NCBI GenBank assembly: GCA_963761475.1
Contig: CAVXGT010000020.1
Span: 62,001-126,000, forward strand
Reading direction: 5' to 3'
DNA length: 64,000 bases
Source of the DNA: Ga0077555 sp963761475
GTDB taxonomy: Bacteria > Pseudomonadota > Alphaproteobacteria > Rhizobiales > Hyphomicrobiaceae
The notes under the pieces: model-generated
The model's input: only the letters and a program-made list of their open reading frames with translations
What the model was told of the DNA's origin: nothing
Databases searched by the model: none
Part shown: in pieces, positions 17,863 through 27,123 of the stretch
How the letters are laid out: every line of letters begins with the position of its first letter
Position numbering within the stretch: the stretch's first letter is position 1
Made by a program: the position numbers and the translations under genes

Positions 17863-19473
17863 TCAGGCTGCTTGGCTGAGGGCAGCGCCTGTCACCGGCT
17901 TCCAGTTCCACGGCAGCAGCTCGTCGAGCCGAGACGCGGGATGCCCGGCAATGCGGGCTAGCACGTCAGCGAGCCAGGCTTGCGGATCGATGTCGTTCAT
18001 TTTCGCCGTGACGATCAGGCTGTACATGGCGGCGGCGCGCTGCCCCCCGCGATCGGAGCCGGCGAAGAGCCACGACTTTCTTCCAAGTGCAATTCCGCGC
18101 AGCGCCCGTTCGGCGGCATTGTTCGTCTGGCAGATGCGGCCGTCGTCGAGGAAGCGCGTGAAGGCGACCCAACGCTTGAGCATGTAATCCATGGCCTTGG
18201 CAACGTCGCTACCGCGCGGGAGCTTTGGCCGTTCGTTGCGCATCCAGGCTTCGAGGTCATCGACGAGTGGCTTGCTCAGCTCCTGGCGGACGGCGCGGCG
18301 CTCCTCCGCGTGTCTGCCGTTGATGCCGCGCTCGATCTCGAACAGCCGATCCATGCGCTGCACGATCTCCAGCGCCAGCGGTGAGATCGGCGCTGGTGCT
18401 TTGCCTTCGGCCCTGCGCCGCACGCTGGCCTCGATGTCGGCGAGTGCGAAGAATGGCCGGCGCGCATGCGCCCAGCAGCCCGCTTCCAGGATCAGGCCCG
18501 GCTTGCGATCGGCGGCATACAGCTTGTTGTAGCCGGAGTAGGCGTCGGCCTGCAGAAGTCCGGTCCATCGCGCGAGATGCGCCTCGGCATGCGCACCGCC
18601 ACGGTCGCGCGAGTAGTAGAACATGGCTGCCGGTGGTGCTCCGCCTTTGAACGGTCGATCATCACGCACGTAGACCCAGCATCTGCCGGTGTGGGTCTTG
18701 CCCTTCGCAAGCACGGGCACCGTGGTGTCGTCGCCGTGCAGGCGCTCGGCGGCAAAGACATGGCGCTCGAGGCGCTGGAGCAGCGGCTCGAGGGCCGCAC
18801 ATCCAGCCCCGACCTGATCGGCAACCGTCGAGAGCGCAAGCGGCACGCCTTCCCGGGCATAGCGATCGACCTGGCGGTTCAATGGCTGATGCTGGCCGAA
18901 CTTCTCGAACAAGAGCATGGCCATGAGGTTCGGGCCCGCCCACCCTCGTGGCGTGACGTGGAACGGCGCCGGTGGCTCACTGATCCGCTCGCAATCCCGG
19001 CACGTCATCTTCTCGCGCACGTGCTGGATCACCTTCCACCGGCGCGGGATGACCTCCAGCGTCTCGGTGACCGTCTCGCCGAGCTTGCGCAAACGCGCTC
19101 CCCCGCAGCAATCGCAGGCGGTAGGGCCGGGAACGACCACGCGCTCGCGCGGGAGATGCGCGGGGAAGGGCTGCCGGGAAGGGCGCTTGCGCGTAAAGGC
19201 GACAACGTTCGTCGTCTTTGCGGCTGCCTGCTCGGCGGCGATCTCGTCCTCGGTGGCCGTCGCCTCGAGATCCTCGAGTTCCAGCTCCATCTGATCGATG
19301 AGACGCGCCGAACGCTCGGATCGAGGCCCGTAGATCTGGCGCTTGAGCTTGGCGATCTCCAGCTTCTGGCGCGCGATCGTGGCGGCATCGTCAGCGTTCC
19401 GGGCGAGCGCCGCAGCCGCAACGGCTCTGAGCGCGTCAAGATCGTCGGGAAGGTCGGGAGGCGGCAAATCCAT
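17863..19473 (-). CDS. tnpC: IS66-family transposase TnpC
   Basis: The 536-residue DDE-type transposase of IS66. It has an N-terminal leucine-rich/coiled region with the KRQIYGPRSERSARL segment, a zinc-finger-like CDCCGG and CRDCE region, and the catalytic half with HGDDTTVPVL, YSGYNKLYA and TNNAAERALRGIALGRKSW. Length is typical. Preceded by tnpB and followed after 2 nt by the passenger gene. Confidence 0.95.
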   Translation of the reverse strand: MDLPPPDLPDDLDALRAVAAAALARNADDAATIARQKLEIAKLKRQIYGPRSERSARLIDQMELELEDLEATATEDEIAAEQAAAKTTNVVAFTRKRPSRQPFPAHLPRERVVVPGPTACDCCGGARLRKLGETVTETLEVIPRRWKVIQHVREKMTCRDCERISEPPAPFHVTPRGWAGPNLMAMLLFEKFGQHQPLNRQVDRYAREGVPLALSTVADQVGAGCAALEPLLQRLERHVFAAERLHGDDTTVPVLAKGKTHTGRCWVYVRDDRPFKGGAPPAAMFYYSRDRGGAHAEAHLARWTGLLQADAYSGYNKLYAADRKPGLILEAGCWAHARRPFFALADIEASVRRRAEGKAPAPISPLALEIVQRMDRLFEIERGINGRHAEERRAVRQELSKPLVDDLEAWMRNERPKLPRGSDVAKAMDYMLKRWVAFTRFLDDGRICQTNNAAERALRGIALGRKSWLFAGSDRGGQRAAAMYSLIVTAKMNDIDPQAWLADVLARIAGHPASRLDELLPWNWKPVTGAALSQAA

Positions 19474-19532
19474 GACCCGAAGGGAATCACAAACTGCCCC
19501 GTACTGCTCGCGGAAAGTGCCCGAAAACCAGC

Positions 19533-19916
19533 CTATCCTGCACGTTCCGGCCGGAATGTGTGAACTGGGTTACGCCAGTCGATCCCGTCGAGCATGTAGG
19601 CGAGCTGCGATGCCGATATGGAAACGGAGTAGCCTTCGCGGTCATTCCGATGCCCACCCGCATCCGGGCGCGCCACCGATGGCCACACGAACTTCCCGCG
19701 CTCCAGTCGCTTGGCATAAAGCGAGATGCCGAGCCCGTCGTGCCACAGGACCTTGATCAGGTCGCCGCGCTTGCCCCGAAAGACGAAGAGATCGCCGGCG
19801 AATGGATCGCGGCCGAGCGTCTCCTGCACCTGCAGGCTGAGACCGTTCATGCCGCGCCGCATGTCGGTCTTGCCCACAGCCAGCCACACGCGCACGCCCG
19901 AGGGAACCGGGATCAT
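19533..19916 (-). CDS. tnpB: IS66 accessory protein TnpB
   Basis: Starts MIPVPSGVRVWLAVGKTDMR, the hallmark of IS66 Orf2 proteins, with FVFRGKRGDLIKVLWHDG and a C-terminal LDGIDWRNP. 127 residues, slightly longer than usual because of an insertion after VWPS. Overlaps tnpA by 4 nt. Needed for transposition in studied elements; mechanism unclear. Confidence 0.93.
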   Translation of the reverse strand: MIPVPSGVRVWLAVGKTDMRRGMNGLSLQVQETLGRDPFAGDLFVFRGKRGDLIKVLWHDGLGISLYAKRLERGKFVWPSVARPDAGGHRNDREGYSVSISASQLAYMLDGIDWRNPVHTFRPERAG

Positions 19917-20323
19917 CGCTTCCTCAGCACATCGAGCACACGCTTCAGCGCGCGGCTGTCGAAGTCCGAGCCAACGCGGACACGGTAATCGTCGGCAAGC
20001 TCGATCTCGATTCTGTCAGAAGCAGTCGGGACGGCCGGCGCAGGCGGCGCAGCTACATCGCCTTCCGGCTCCGATGTAATGGTCACCGGCACGAGCGCCG
20101 GCGTCGCTGGCGGAGAGAGCGAGGCTGGCTGCTGGTCCGGATTGCGAAGGCGACGACGCCAACCGAAGACCTGGTTCGCGTTGACGTCGTACTGGCGCGC
20201 CACCACTGAGACCGACGCCCCCGGCAGATAAGTCGCTGCCACGATCTCGCGCTTCAGCGCTTCCGGCCAACGCTTGTTCCGCCGCCGCTTCCCGCTTGTG
20301 TCCACATCCGACATCGTGGGCAC
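19913..20323 (-). CDS. tnpA: IS66 accessory protein TnpA (helix-turn-helix)
   Basis: A 136-residue protein with the IS3/IS66-type HTH region near the N terminus (WPEALKREIVAATYLPGASV then RQYDVNANQVFGWRRRL), a Pro/Ala-rich linker and a C-terminal VDFD-like segment. First transposition gene of the element; the start may be GTG 20323 or the ATG three codons later. Overlaps tnpB by 4 nt. Confidence 0.92.
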   Translation of the reverse strand: MPTMSDVDTSGKRRRNKRWPEALKREIVAATYLPGASVSVVARQYDVNANQVFGWRRRLRNPDQQPASLSPPATPALVPVTITSEPEGDVAAPPAPAVPTASDRIEIELADDYRVRVGSDFDSRALKRVLDVLRKR

Positions 20324-20389
20324 ATCCTCATCTGTCCAGACCCATCAATGATGGTCCACAAACTCGGCCTTGAGCTGCCCGCCTGCAAG

Positions 20390-20411
20390 GCGGCGCTCAC
20401 CGGAGGGAAAC
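20390..20411. repeat. IS66 right terminal inverted repeat
   Basis: Reverse complement of the left end except for one base. Followed by the second copy of the target duplication, GATCGTAG, at 20,412-20,419. Confidence 0.85.
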
Positions 20412-20743
20412 GATCGTAGCGGACATCGTGGGGACATGACAATCGCCGGATTGCGTCGAATTGCGTGGTCGGAACGGCGCAGCAGCGACCGGGTGGCGTC
20501 GTCGCGCAAACCTTCCTTTCTGCAACGCGGCCGACCTGGCGGTGACGGCGATCGGACGTTCGCCGAGATTGCGGGCGGCCAGCCTGACATTGGGGCGATC
20601 CGGCGCCACGATCTTTGATGTCGCAGAACCTCGTCGCGAATTCACGTCGCGCCATCGTTGGGGCACGGCAGTTCTGCAACATGAGGTGCTCACATCGAGG
20701 GCAGGAGCCTCGTCGGCAGCCGGTGGACGTGATTCAATAGGCC

Positions 20744-21316
20744 ATGTTGATCGGCTATATGCGCGTGTCCACTGCCGACCAGTCGACGGACTTGCAGCGC
20801 GATGCCCTGACTGCGGCCGGCGTCGGGGAGCAGCACATGTATCTCGACAAGGCCTCCGGCAAGCGTGACGACCGGCCCGGGCTCGAGGCCTGCCTCAAGG
20901 CGCTGAGGGAGGGCGACACCCTTGTCGTCTGGAAACTTGACCGACTGGGCCGCAGTCTTCGGCACCTGGTGGCTACGGTCCAGGATCTTGTCGATCGGGG
21001 GATCGGATTTCGGGTCCTCACCGGGCAGGGCGCCAACATTGATACGGCAACCGCCTCCGGCAAGCTGGTCTTCGGCATCTTCGCAGCCCTCGCTGAGTTC
21101 GAGCGCGAGTTGATATCCGAACGGACCCGGGCAGGCCTGGCGGCAGCGAAGGCGCGCGGGAGGAAGGGCGGTCGCAAGTCCAAGCTCTCTGCCACGACCG
21201 TCGCCGGAGTGCGGGCTCGGCTCGCATCGGACCCTTTGCTCGACAAGCGTGCATTGGCTGCCGAACTCGGCATCCACCGCTCGACGCTCTGGCGGGCATT
21301 GGAGAGGTCGACATGA
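20744..21316 (+). CDS. Serine recombinase (resolvase/invertase family)
   Basis: 190 residues with the complete small serine-recombinase layout: catalytic S9 in GYMRVSTADQ, the WKLDRLGRS segment, an EFERELISERT E-helix region, a basic linker ARGRKGGRKS and a C-terminal HTH (KRALAAELGIHRSTLWRAL). The length is that of Tn3 resolvases or DNA invertases. Its last codon region overlaps the WGR-domain gene by 4 nt. No transposase of the Tn3 type is adjacent, so it may come from a plasmid or a lost transposon. The mirror copy is frameshifted. Confidence 0.92.
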   Translation: MLIGYMRVSTADQSTDLQRDALTAAGVGEQHMYLDKASGKRDDRPGLEACLKALREGDTLVVWKLDRLGRSLRHLVATVQDLVDRGIGFRVLTGQGANIDTATASGKLVFGIFAALAEFERELISERTRAGLAAAKARGRKGGRKSKLSATTVAGVRARLASDPLLDKRALAAELGIHRSTLWRALERST

Positions 21317-21555
21317 AGGCGTACCTGGAACGCGTTGACGCGGAGGCGGGAATGGCCAGGTTTTACGCAGTCGCAGTTGTGCCCACGCTGTTCGGCGCGT
21401 GGGCCGTTGTCCGAGAGTGGGGACGGATCGGGCAGGGAGGCACGGTGCGGGAGGAGGCGCGATCGTCGGAGGCAGCGGCGGTGGCGACGGCCGACGCGCA
21501 TGTGGTCCGCAAGCAACGCGCCGGATATCGGTTACGAGCTGGTGATGCGGGATGA
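21313..21555 (+). CDS. WGR-domain protein (80 aa)
   Basis: Contains the Trp-Gly-Arg signature in VVREWGRIGQGGTVREE and the preceding FYAVAVVPTLFGAW strand, the WGR fold found in PARPs, MolR-type proteins and small plasmid proteins, where it can bind DNA ends. The C terminus (KQRAGYRL) is typical of stand-alone bacterial WGR proteins. ATG overlaps the resolvase stop (ATGA), implying co-translation. The mirror copy is broken by indels. Confidence 0.85.
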   Translation: MKAYLERVDAEAGMARFYAVAVVPTLFGAWAVVREWGRIGQGGTVREEARSSEAAAVATADAHVVRKQRAGYRLRAGDAG

Positions 21556-21846
21556 CTTTCCGCTTATGATCCAGCATGATGAGTGTTAGCATGCCGACGT
21601 AGTCGGCAGCCTCGGGCCAGCTGCTGACTTGAGCACGTGCATCAATCTTAAGATTTCGATGCCCTGAAGCGGACCTGCTGGCAAATTGGTGGAACCAGGG
21701 CCTGTTCGCGTCACTAATATTTCCAGGGCTTGTGCGCGCCAATGACCTGGCATGCGAGCCGACGGTTCGTTCGGAATAATCTTGCGTTACCCAGGCGCGC
21801 GGCCCGCATGCCGGCAATTGCACCCTTGCGGCGACGGCGCCATTGA

Positions 21847-22668
21847 TTATTGTTCGATCTTCGCCAACCGTTCAGCCCATGCCGCGAGGTCGAGTTCTGC
21901 CTCCCTCGTCTGGCCGCCGGCCCCCAGGTAGCGGTCGCGCCGCCGCGCGAAGTGGCCGTGCTTGTGGTTCTCGTTGGCCAGCGCGAACTCGGTCTGCAGG
22001 CTTTCGAGCACGCCATGCTCTGCGGTCAGTACGGCCTTCTTAGTGAGTATCAGTGTCTCGGTCGGGAACGACGCAATTCGGTTCGCCAAGTCCTCCACGA
22101 ACGGACCGATTTCGTCGGCATCGAGTGCACGGTTGATGAAGCCGTAGCGCTCGGCAAGGTCGGCGTCGAAGTCCTCGCAGCCGAGCAGAATTTCGAGCGC
22201 GCGACTGCGCCCCATCAGCCGCGGTAGGCGCACTGTCGCCGTTCCTGGCGGCACGAGGCCCAACATGACCTCGGGCTGAGACAGGATCGCCTGGCCACGC
22301 GCAGCGAAGCGCATGTCCATGGCCAGCGCCGTCTCGGCACCGCCCCCCGAGCGCGCCCCTCTATCTTGGCAATGGTGATCTTCGGCATGGTGCGCAACAA
22401 CTCGCGCATGACTTGGCCCTGGCCGATCCCGATCTCGTTCTTCTGCGGACCGTACCTTGATGTCGCCGTGAGCGATGAAGAACTCCGGGTTGGCACTCTG
22501 GAACACGACGACCTTAAACTCGGTCGCCTCGGCCAACCAGGGCACCAGCGCGTTGAACTCGGCGCGCATTGTGGGGTCCATCAGGTTGATCGGCGGGTGG
22601 TCGTCGGTGACCCAGGCCACTTGCCCCTTGATGCTGACTTCGAAAATCTTGAAATCTTCGGGTTTCAC
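21847..22668 (-). CDS. Enoyl-CoA hydratase/isomerase-family protein with a locally scrambled frame
   Basis: The crotonase fold is recognisable: VAWVTDDHPPINLMDP at the start, GGGAETALAMDMRFAA (oxyanion-hole region) and QPEVMLGLVPPGTATVRLPR. Residues about 73-105 read as unrelated sequence because of compensating indels; the mirror copy restores IGPQKNE and RELLRTMPKITIAKIEGR in that stretch. The start is GTG 22668 with GAGGG 7 nt upstream. 273 residues. The substrate is unknown. It lies 69 nt downstream of the transferase gene in the same direction. Confidence 0.8.
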   Translation of the reverse strand: MKPEDFKIFEVSIKGQVAWVTDDHPPINLMDPTMRAEFNALVPWLAEATEFKVVVFQSANPEFFIAHGDIKVRSAEERDRDRPGPSHARVVAHHAEDHHCQDRGARSGGGAETALAMDMRFAARGQAILSQPEVMLGLVPPGTATVRLPRLMGRSRALEILLGCEDFDADLAERYGFINRALDADEIGPFVEDLANRIASFPTETLILTKKAVLTAEHGVLESLQTEFALANENHKHGHFARRRDRYLGAGGQTREAELDLAAWAERLAKIEQ

Positions 22669-22737
22669 GTCCGCGCCCTCATACTTGGTAAGGTGGATGC
22701 GCCCATTGCGGGCGCGCCTTCGCGGCCAGCTTCGCGC

Positions 22738-23343
22738 TCAGCCGCGCATGCCCATTGGACGCTCTTTCCAGATGCTGGGCTCGGCTGCCGGCCGCGTGCC
22801 AACGCGCTTGAACCACGCTTGCAGGTTCTTGCAGTCGTCAGGAACGGGCTGGCCCGCTTCGCAAAGCTGGTCGATGTAGCAGTAGAGGCAGATGTCGGCG
22901 ACCGTGAACCGGTTCCCCGCCAGCCACTCGCCGGTGATGAGGCCGTCGATCCAGCGCATGCCATCGCGCGCGCGCTCCTTCATCCCATCGGCAGCTTCAG
23001 GCAGGCAGCGGATGCGCGTCTTGAAGAGCTCGAGGCCCTCCGCATAGTAGAAGCCCTGCACCATCGGGTGGCAGATGTTGAGCTCGGCCCGGCGCCACCA
23101 CATCCGCGTCTTGGCGCGCTCCTCGGGCGTCGAGCCGATCAGCGGCGGGCTCGGGTGCTTCTCCTCAAGATATTCCATGATGGCATAGGTCTCGCTGACG
23201 ATGGACCCATCATCGAGGCCGAGCGCCGGCGTCTGGCCTGCCGGATTGAGTTTGAGATAGTCCGGCTTGCGGTTGTCCGCGGCCAGGATGTTCACCTCTT
23301 GCGTCGGAAGCTTGATGCCCTTCTCCAGCAAGTAGAAGGGCAT
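22738..23343 (-). CDS. Glutathione S-transferase-family protein, 5' end lost at the palindrome axis
   Basis: Thioredoxin-fold residues (LNPAGQTPALGLDDGSIVSE, including the cis-Pro and the glutathione-binding SE) and the C-terminal helical domain (FTVADICLYCYIDQL) are clear. Full-length relatives have about 15-20 more residues before LLEKGI, with the SP..R loop. Here the frame begins at an ATG that belongs to the fold-back stem, so the true start has been cut off. 201 residues remain. Same strand as the hydratase, perhaps one operon. Confidence 0.8.
   Translation of the reverse strand: MPFYLLEKGIKLPTQEVNILAADNRKPDYLKLNPAGQTPALGLDDGSIVSETYAIMEYLEEKHPSPPLIGSTPEERAKTRMWWRRAELNICHPMVQGFYYAEGLELFKTRIRCLPEAADGMKERARDGMRWIDGLITGEWLAGNRFTVADICLYCYIDQLCEAGQPVPDDCKNLQAWFKRVGTRPAAEPSIWKERPMGMRG
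23315..23343. repeat. Fold-back axis: 10-bp stem with 9-nt loop
   Basis: ATGCCCTTCT (23,315-23,324), a 9-nt loop CCAGCAAGT, then AGAAGGGCAT (23,334-23,343). This is the centre of the inverted duplication. The pattern is what hairpin-primed copying or a strand switch would leave. It also creates the ATG at which the glutathione-transferase frame appears to start. Confidence 0.85.
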
Positions 23344-23904
23344 CGAGCCCGACGCAAGAGGTGAACATCCTGGCCGCGGACAACCCGCAAGCCCGGACTA
23401 TCTGGAATCCGGCAGGCCAGACGCCGGCGCTCGGCCTCGATGATGGGTCCATCGTCAGCGAGACCTATGCCATCATGGAATATCTTGAGGAGAAGCACCC
23501 CGAGCCCGCCGCTGATCGGCTCGACGCGCCAGACGCGGATGTGGTGGCGCCGGGCCGAGCTCGACGTCTCCGCCACCCGATGGTGCAGGGCTTCTACTAT
23601 GCGAGGGCCTCGAGCTCTTCAAGACGCGCATCCGCTGCCTGCCTGAAGCTGCCGAATGGGATGAAGGAGCGCGCGCGCGATGGGATGCGGATCGACGGCC
23701 TCATCACCGGCGAGTGGCTGGCGGGGAACCCGTTAGCGGTCGCCGACGTCTGCCTCTACTGCTACATCGACCAGCTTTGCGAAGCGGGCCAGCCCGTTCC
23801 TGACGACTGCAAGAACCTGCAAGCGTGGTTCAGACGCATTGGCACGCCGCCCGCAGCCCGAGCCCAGCATCTGGAAAAAGCATCCAATGGGCATGCGCGG
23901 CTGA
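23344..23904 (+). pseudogene. Mirror copy of the glutathione transferase gene, indel-broken
   Basis: Reverse-oriented duplicate of 22,738-23,343. It retains VNILAADN, TPALGLDDGSIVSETYAIME and CYIDQLCEAGQPVPDDCKN but has frame changes near 23,395, 23,500-23,560 and 23,610 and is about 45 nt shorter. No independent function is likely. Confidence 0.85.
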
Positions 23905-23972
23905 GCGCGAAGCTGGCCGCCGAAGGCGCGCCCGCAATGGGCGCATCCACTACCAAGTATGAGGGCGCGGAC

Positions 23973-24780
23973 GTGAAACCCGAAGATTTCAAGATTTTCG
24001 AAGTCGCGTCAAGGACCGTGGCCTGGGTCACCATCGACCACCCACCATCAACCTGATGGACCCCACAATGCGCGCCGAGTTCAACGCGCTGGTGCCCTGG
24101 TTGGCCGAGGCGACCGAGTTTAAGGTCGTCGTGTTCCAGAGTGCCGACCCGGAGTTCTTCATCGCTCGCGCGACATCAAGGTGATCGGTCCGCAGAAGAA
24201 CGAGATGGGACCAGCCACCAGTCATGCGCGAGTTGTTGCGCACCATGCCGAAGATCACCATTGCCAAGATAGAGGGGCGCACTCGGGGGGGCGGTGCCGA
24301 GACGGCGCTGGCCATGGACATGCGCTTCCACGTGGCCAGGCGATCCTGTCTCAGCCCGAGGTCATGTTGGGCCTCGTGCCGCCAGGAACGGCGACAGTGC
24401 GCCTACCGCGGCTGATGGGGCGCAGTCGCGCGCTCGAAATTCTGCTCGGCTGCGAGGACTTCAACGCCGACCTTGCCGAGCGCTACGGCTTCATCAACCG
24501 TGCACTCGATGCCGACGAAATCGGTCCGTTCGTGGAGGACTTGGCGAACCGAATTGCGTCGTTCCCGACCGAGACACTGATACTCACTAAGAAGCGTCAT
24601 ACTGACCGCAGAGTGGCGTACTCGAAAGCCTGCAGACCGAGTTCGCGCTGGCCAACGAGAACCCACAAGCGCGCCAGTTCGCGCGGCGGCGCAACCGCTA
24701 CCTGGGGGCCGGCGGCCAGACGAGGAGGCAGAACTCGACCTCGCGGCATGGGCTGAACGGTTGGCTAAGATCAACGATAA
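23973..24780 (+). pseudogene. Mirror copy of the enoyl-CoA hydratase-like gene, indel-broken
   Basis: Duplicate of 21,847-22,668 from the GTG at 23,973. Frames shift near 24,040, 24,160-24,210, 24,330, 24,590 and 24,660. It nevertheless preserves the RELLRTMPKITIAKIEGR stretch that is corrupted in the left arm, so the two copies repair each other when compared. Confidence 0.85.
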
Positions 24781-25067
24781 TCAATGGCGCCGTCGCCGCA
24801 AGGGTGCAATTGCCGGCATGCGGCCGCGCGCCTCGTGAGTGAGGGTCTCCGAACGAACCGTCGGCTCGCATGCCAGGTGATTGGCGCGCACAAGCCCTGG
24901 AAATATTAGTGACGCGAACAGGCCCTGGTTCCACCAATTTGCCAGCAGGTCCGCTTCAGGGCATCGAAATCTTAAATTAATGCGCGTGCCTCAAGTGGGC
25001 GGAACTGGCCCGAGGCTGCCGACTACGTCGGCATGCTAACACTCATATGTGGATCATAAGCGGAAAG

Positions 25068-25312
25068 TCATCCCGCATCGCCGGCTCCCGTAACCGATAT
25101 CCCGGCGCGTTGTTTGCGGACCACATGCGCGTCGGCCGTCGGCCGCCGCCGCTGCCTCCGACGATCGCGCGTTATTCCGCACATGCCCCTCCCCTGCCCG
25201 ATCCGTCCCCACTCTCGGACAACGGCCCACGCGCGGCGTGGGCACAACTGCGACTGCGTAAAACCTGGCCATTCCCGCCTTCCGCGTCAACGCGTTCCAG
25301 GTACGCCTTCAT
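25068..25312 (-). pseudogene. Mirror copy of the WGR-domain gene, frameshifted
   Basis: Counterpart of 21,313-21,555. Starts ATG 25312 (overlapping the resolvase copy) and keeps MARFYAVAVVPT, then goes out of frame before the WGR signature. Confidence 0.8.
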
Positions 25313-25845
25313 ATCGACCAATGCCCACCAAGAGCGTCGAGCGGTGGATGCCGAGTTCGGCAGCCAATGCACGCTTGTCGAGCAAAGGGTCCGATGCGAG
25401 CCGACCCACACTGGCGACGGTCGTGGCAAGAGCCGGACTTTGGACCCGCCCTTCCGCCAGGCCTGCCCGGGTCCGTTCGGATATCAACTCGCGCACTCAA
25501 TTGAGCGAGGGCTGCGAACATGCGAAGACCAGCTTGCCGGAGGCAGTTGGCGTTGCAAAGTGTCGCGCCCCATCCCCGGTGAGGAACCGAGGCGATCCCC
25601 CGATCGACAAGATCCTGGACCGTAGCCACCAGGTGCCGAAGACTGCGGCCGGTCGGCAAGTTTCCAGACGACAAGGGTGTCGCCCTCCCTCAGCGCCTTG
25701 AGGCAGGCCTCGAGCCCGGCCGGTCCGTCACGCTTGCCGGAGGCCTTGTCGAGGATCGTTTCCCGACACCAGCCGCCGGTCGGGCATCGCGCTGCAAGTC
25801 CGTCGACTGGTGCGCAGTGGACACGCGCATATAGCCGATCAACAT
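25309..25845 (-). pseudogene. Mirror copy of the serine resolvase gene, frameshifted
   Basis: Counterpart of 20,744-21,316, about 36 nt shorter. Pieces such as LDKASGKRD, LEACLKALREGDTLVVWKL and the C-terminal HTH can be read in different frames. Not functional as sequenced. Confidence 0.85.
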
Positions 25846-26273
25846 GGCCTATTAAATCACGTCCACCGGCTGCCGACGAGGCTCCTGCCCTCGATGATGT
25901 GAGCACCTCATGTTGCAGAACTGCCGTGCCCCAACGATGGCGCGACGTGAATTCGCGACGAGGGGTTCTGCGACATCAAAGATCGTGGCGCCGGATCGCC
26001 CCAATGTCAGGGCTCACCGCCTGATCTCGGCGAACGTTGGATCGCCGTCACCGCCAGGTCGGCCGCGTTGCAGAAAAGGAAGGTTTGCGCGACGATGTGC
26101 CACCCGGTCGCTGCTGCGCCGTTCCGACCACGCAATTCGACACAATGCCGGCGATTGTCATGTCCCCACGATGTCCGCTACGATCGTTTCCCTCCGGTGA
26201 GCGCCGCCTTGCAGGCGGGCAGCTCAAGGCCGAGTTTGTGGACCATCATTGATGGGTCTGGACAGATGAGGAT

Positions 26274-26684
26274 GTGCCCACGATGTCGGATGTGGACACA
26301 AGCGGGAAGCGTCGGCGGAACAAGCGTTGGCCGGAAGCGCTGAAGCGCGAGATCGTGGCAGCGACTTATCTGCCGGGCGCGTCGGTCTCAGTGGTGGCGC
26401 GCCAGTACGACGTCAACGCGAACCAGGTCTTCGGTTGGCGTCGTCGCCTTCGCAATCCGGACCAGCAGCCGGCCTCGCTCTCTCCGCCAGCGACGCCGGC
26501 GCTCGTGCCGGTGACGATTACATCGGAGCCGGAAGGCGATGTAGCTGCGCCGTCTGCGCCGGCCGTCCCGACTGCTTCCGACACGATCGAGATCGAGCTT
26601 GCCGGCGATTACCGTGTCCGCGTCGGCTCGGACTTCGACAGCCGCGCGCTGAAGCGTGTGCTCGACGTGCTGAGGAAGCGATGA
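26274..26684 (+). CDS. tnpA: IS66 TnpA, right-arm copy (intact)
   Basis: 136 residues, intact, three amino-acid differences from the left copy (P to S, R to T, D to G in the C-terminal part). HTH region unchanged. Overlaps the following tnpB frame by 4 nt. Confidence 0.88.
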   Translation: MPTMSDVDTSGKRRRNKRWPEALKREIVAATYLPGASVSVVARQYDVNANQVFGWRRRLRNPDQQPASLSPPATPALVPVTITSEPEGDVAAPSAPAVPTASDTIEIELAGDYRVRVGSDFDSRALKRVLDVLRKR

Positions 26685-27063
26685 TCCCGGTTCCCTCGGG
26701 CGTGCGCGTGTGGCTCGCGGTGGGCAAGACCGACATGCGGCGCGGCATGAACGGTCTCAGCCTGCAGGTGCAGGAGACGCTCGGCCGCGATCCATTCGCC
26801 GGCGATCTCTTCGTCTTTCGGGGCAAGCGCGGCGACCTGATCAAGATCCTCTGGCACGACGGCCTCGGCATCTCGCTTTACGCCAAGCGACTGGAGCGCG
26901 GCCGGTTCGTGTGGCCATCGGTGGCGCGCCCGGATGCGGTGGGCATCGGAAGGACCGCGAAGGCTACTCCGTTTCCATCTCGGCATCGCAGCTCGCCTAC
27001 ATGCTCGACGGGATCGACTGGCGTAACCCGGTTCACACATTCCGGCCGGAACGTGCAGGATAG
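26681..27063 (+). pseudogene. tnpB: IS66 TnpB, right-arm copy, one-base deletion
   Basis: In frame through FVFRGKRGDLIKILWHDG and RFVWPSVARPDA, then shifted near 26,940; the remaining SISASQLAYMLDGIDWRNP lies in another frame. 383 nt against 384 in the intact copy. Confidence 0.85.
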
Positions 27064-27123
27064 GCTGGTTTTCGGGCACTTTCCGCGAGCAGTACGGGGC
27101 AGTTTGTGATTCCCTTCGGGTCA

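Larger units (their letters stand above)
17593..20411 (-). mobile_element. IS66-family insertion sequence, left-arm copy
   Basis: A 2,819-bp element with tnpA, tnpB and tnpC in the usual order on the minus strand plus a small passenger gene. The ends are 22-bp inverted repeats beginning GTATCCCTCCGGTGAG (left) and GTTTCCCTCCGGTGAG (right) with a single mismatch. They are flanked by the 8-bp direct repeat GATCGTAG at 17,585-17,592 and 20,412-20,419, matching the 8-bp duplication known for IS66. All transposase frames are intact, so this copy may be active. Confidence 0.93.
14667..23324. repeat. Left arm of a giant inverted duplication
   Basis: The sequence from 14,667 to 23,324 reappears as its reverse complement at 23,334-31,930. 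Gene order, the IS66 element with its target duplication, the resolvase, hydratase and transferase genes all mirror each other. Matching landmarks sum to about 46,600 (for example 20,411 with 26,186; 17,593 with 29,009; 14,667 with 31,930). The left arm is the better-preserved copy, but it too has at least one private indel (hydratase gene) that the right arm lacks. Confidence 0.93.
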
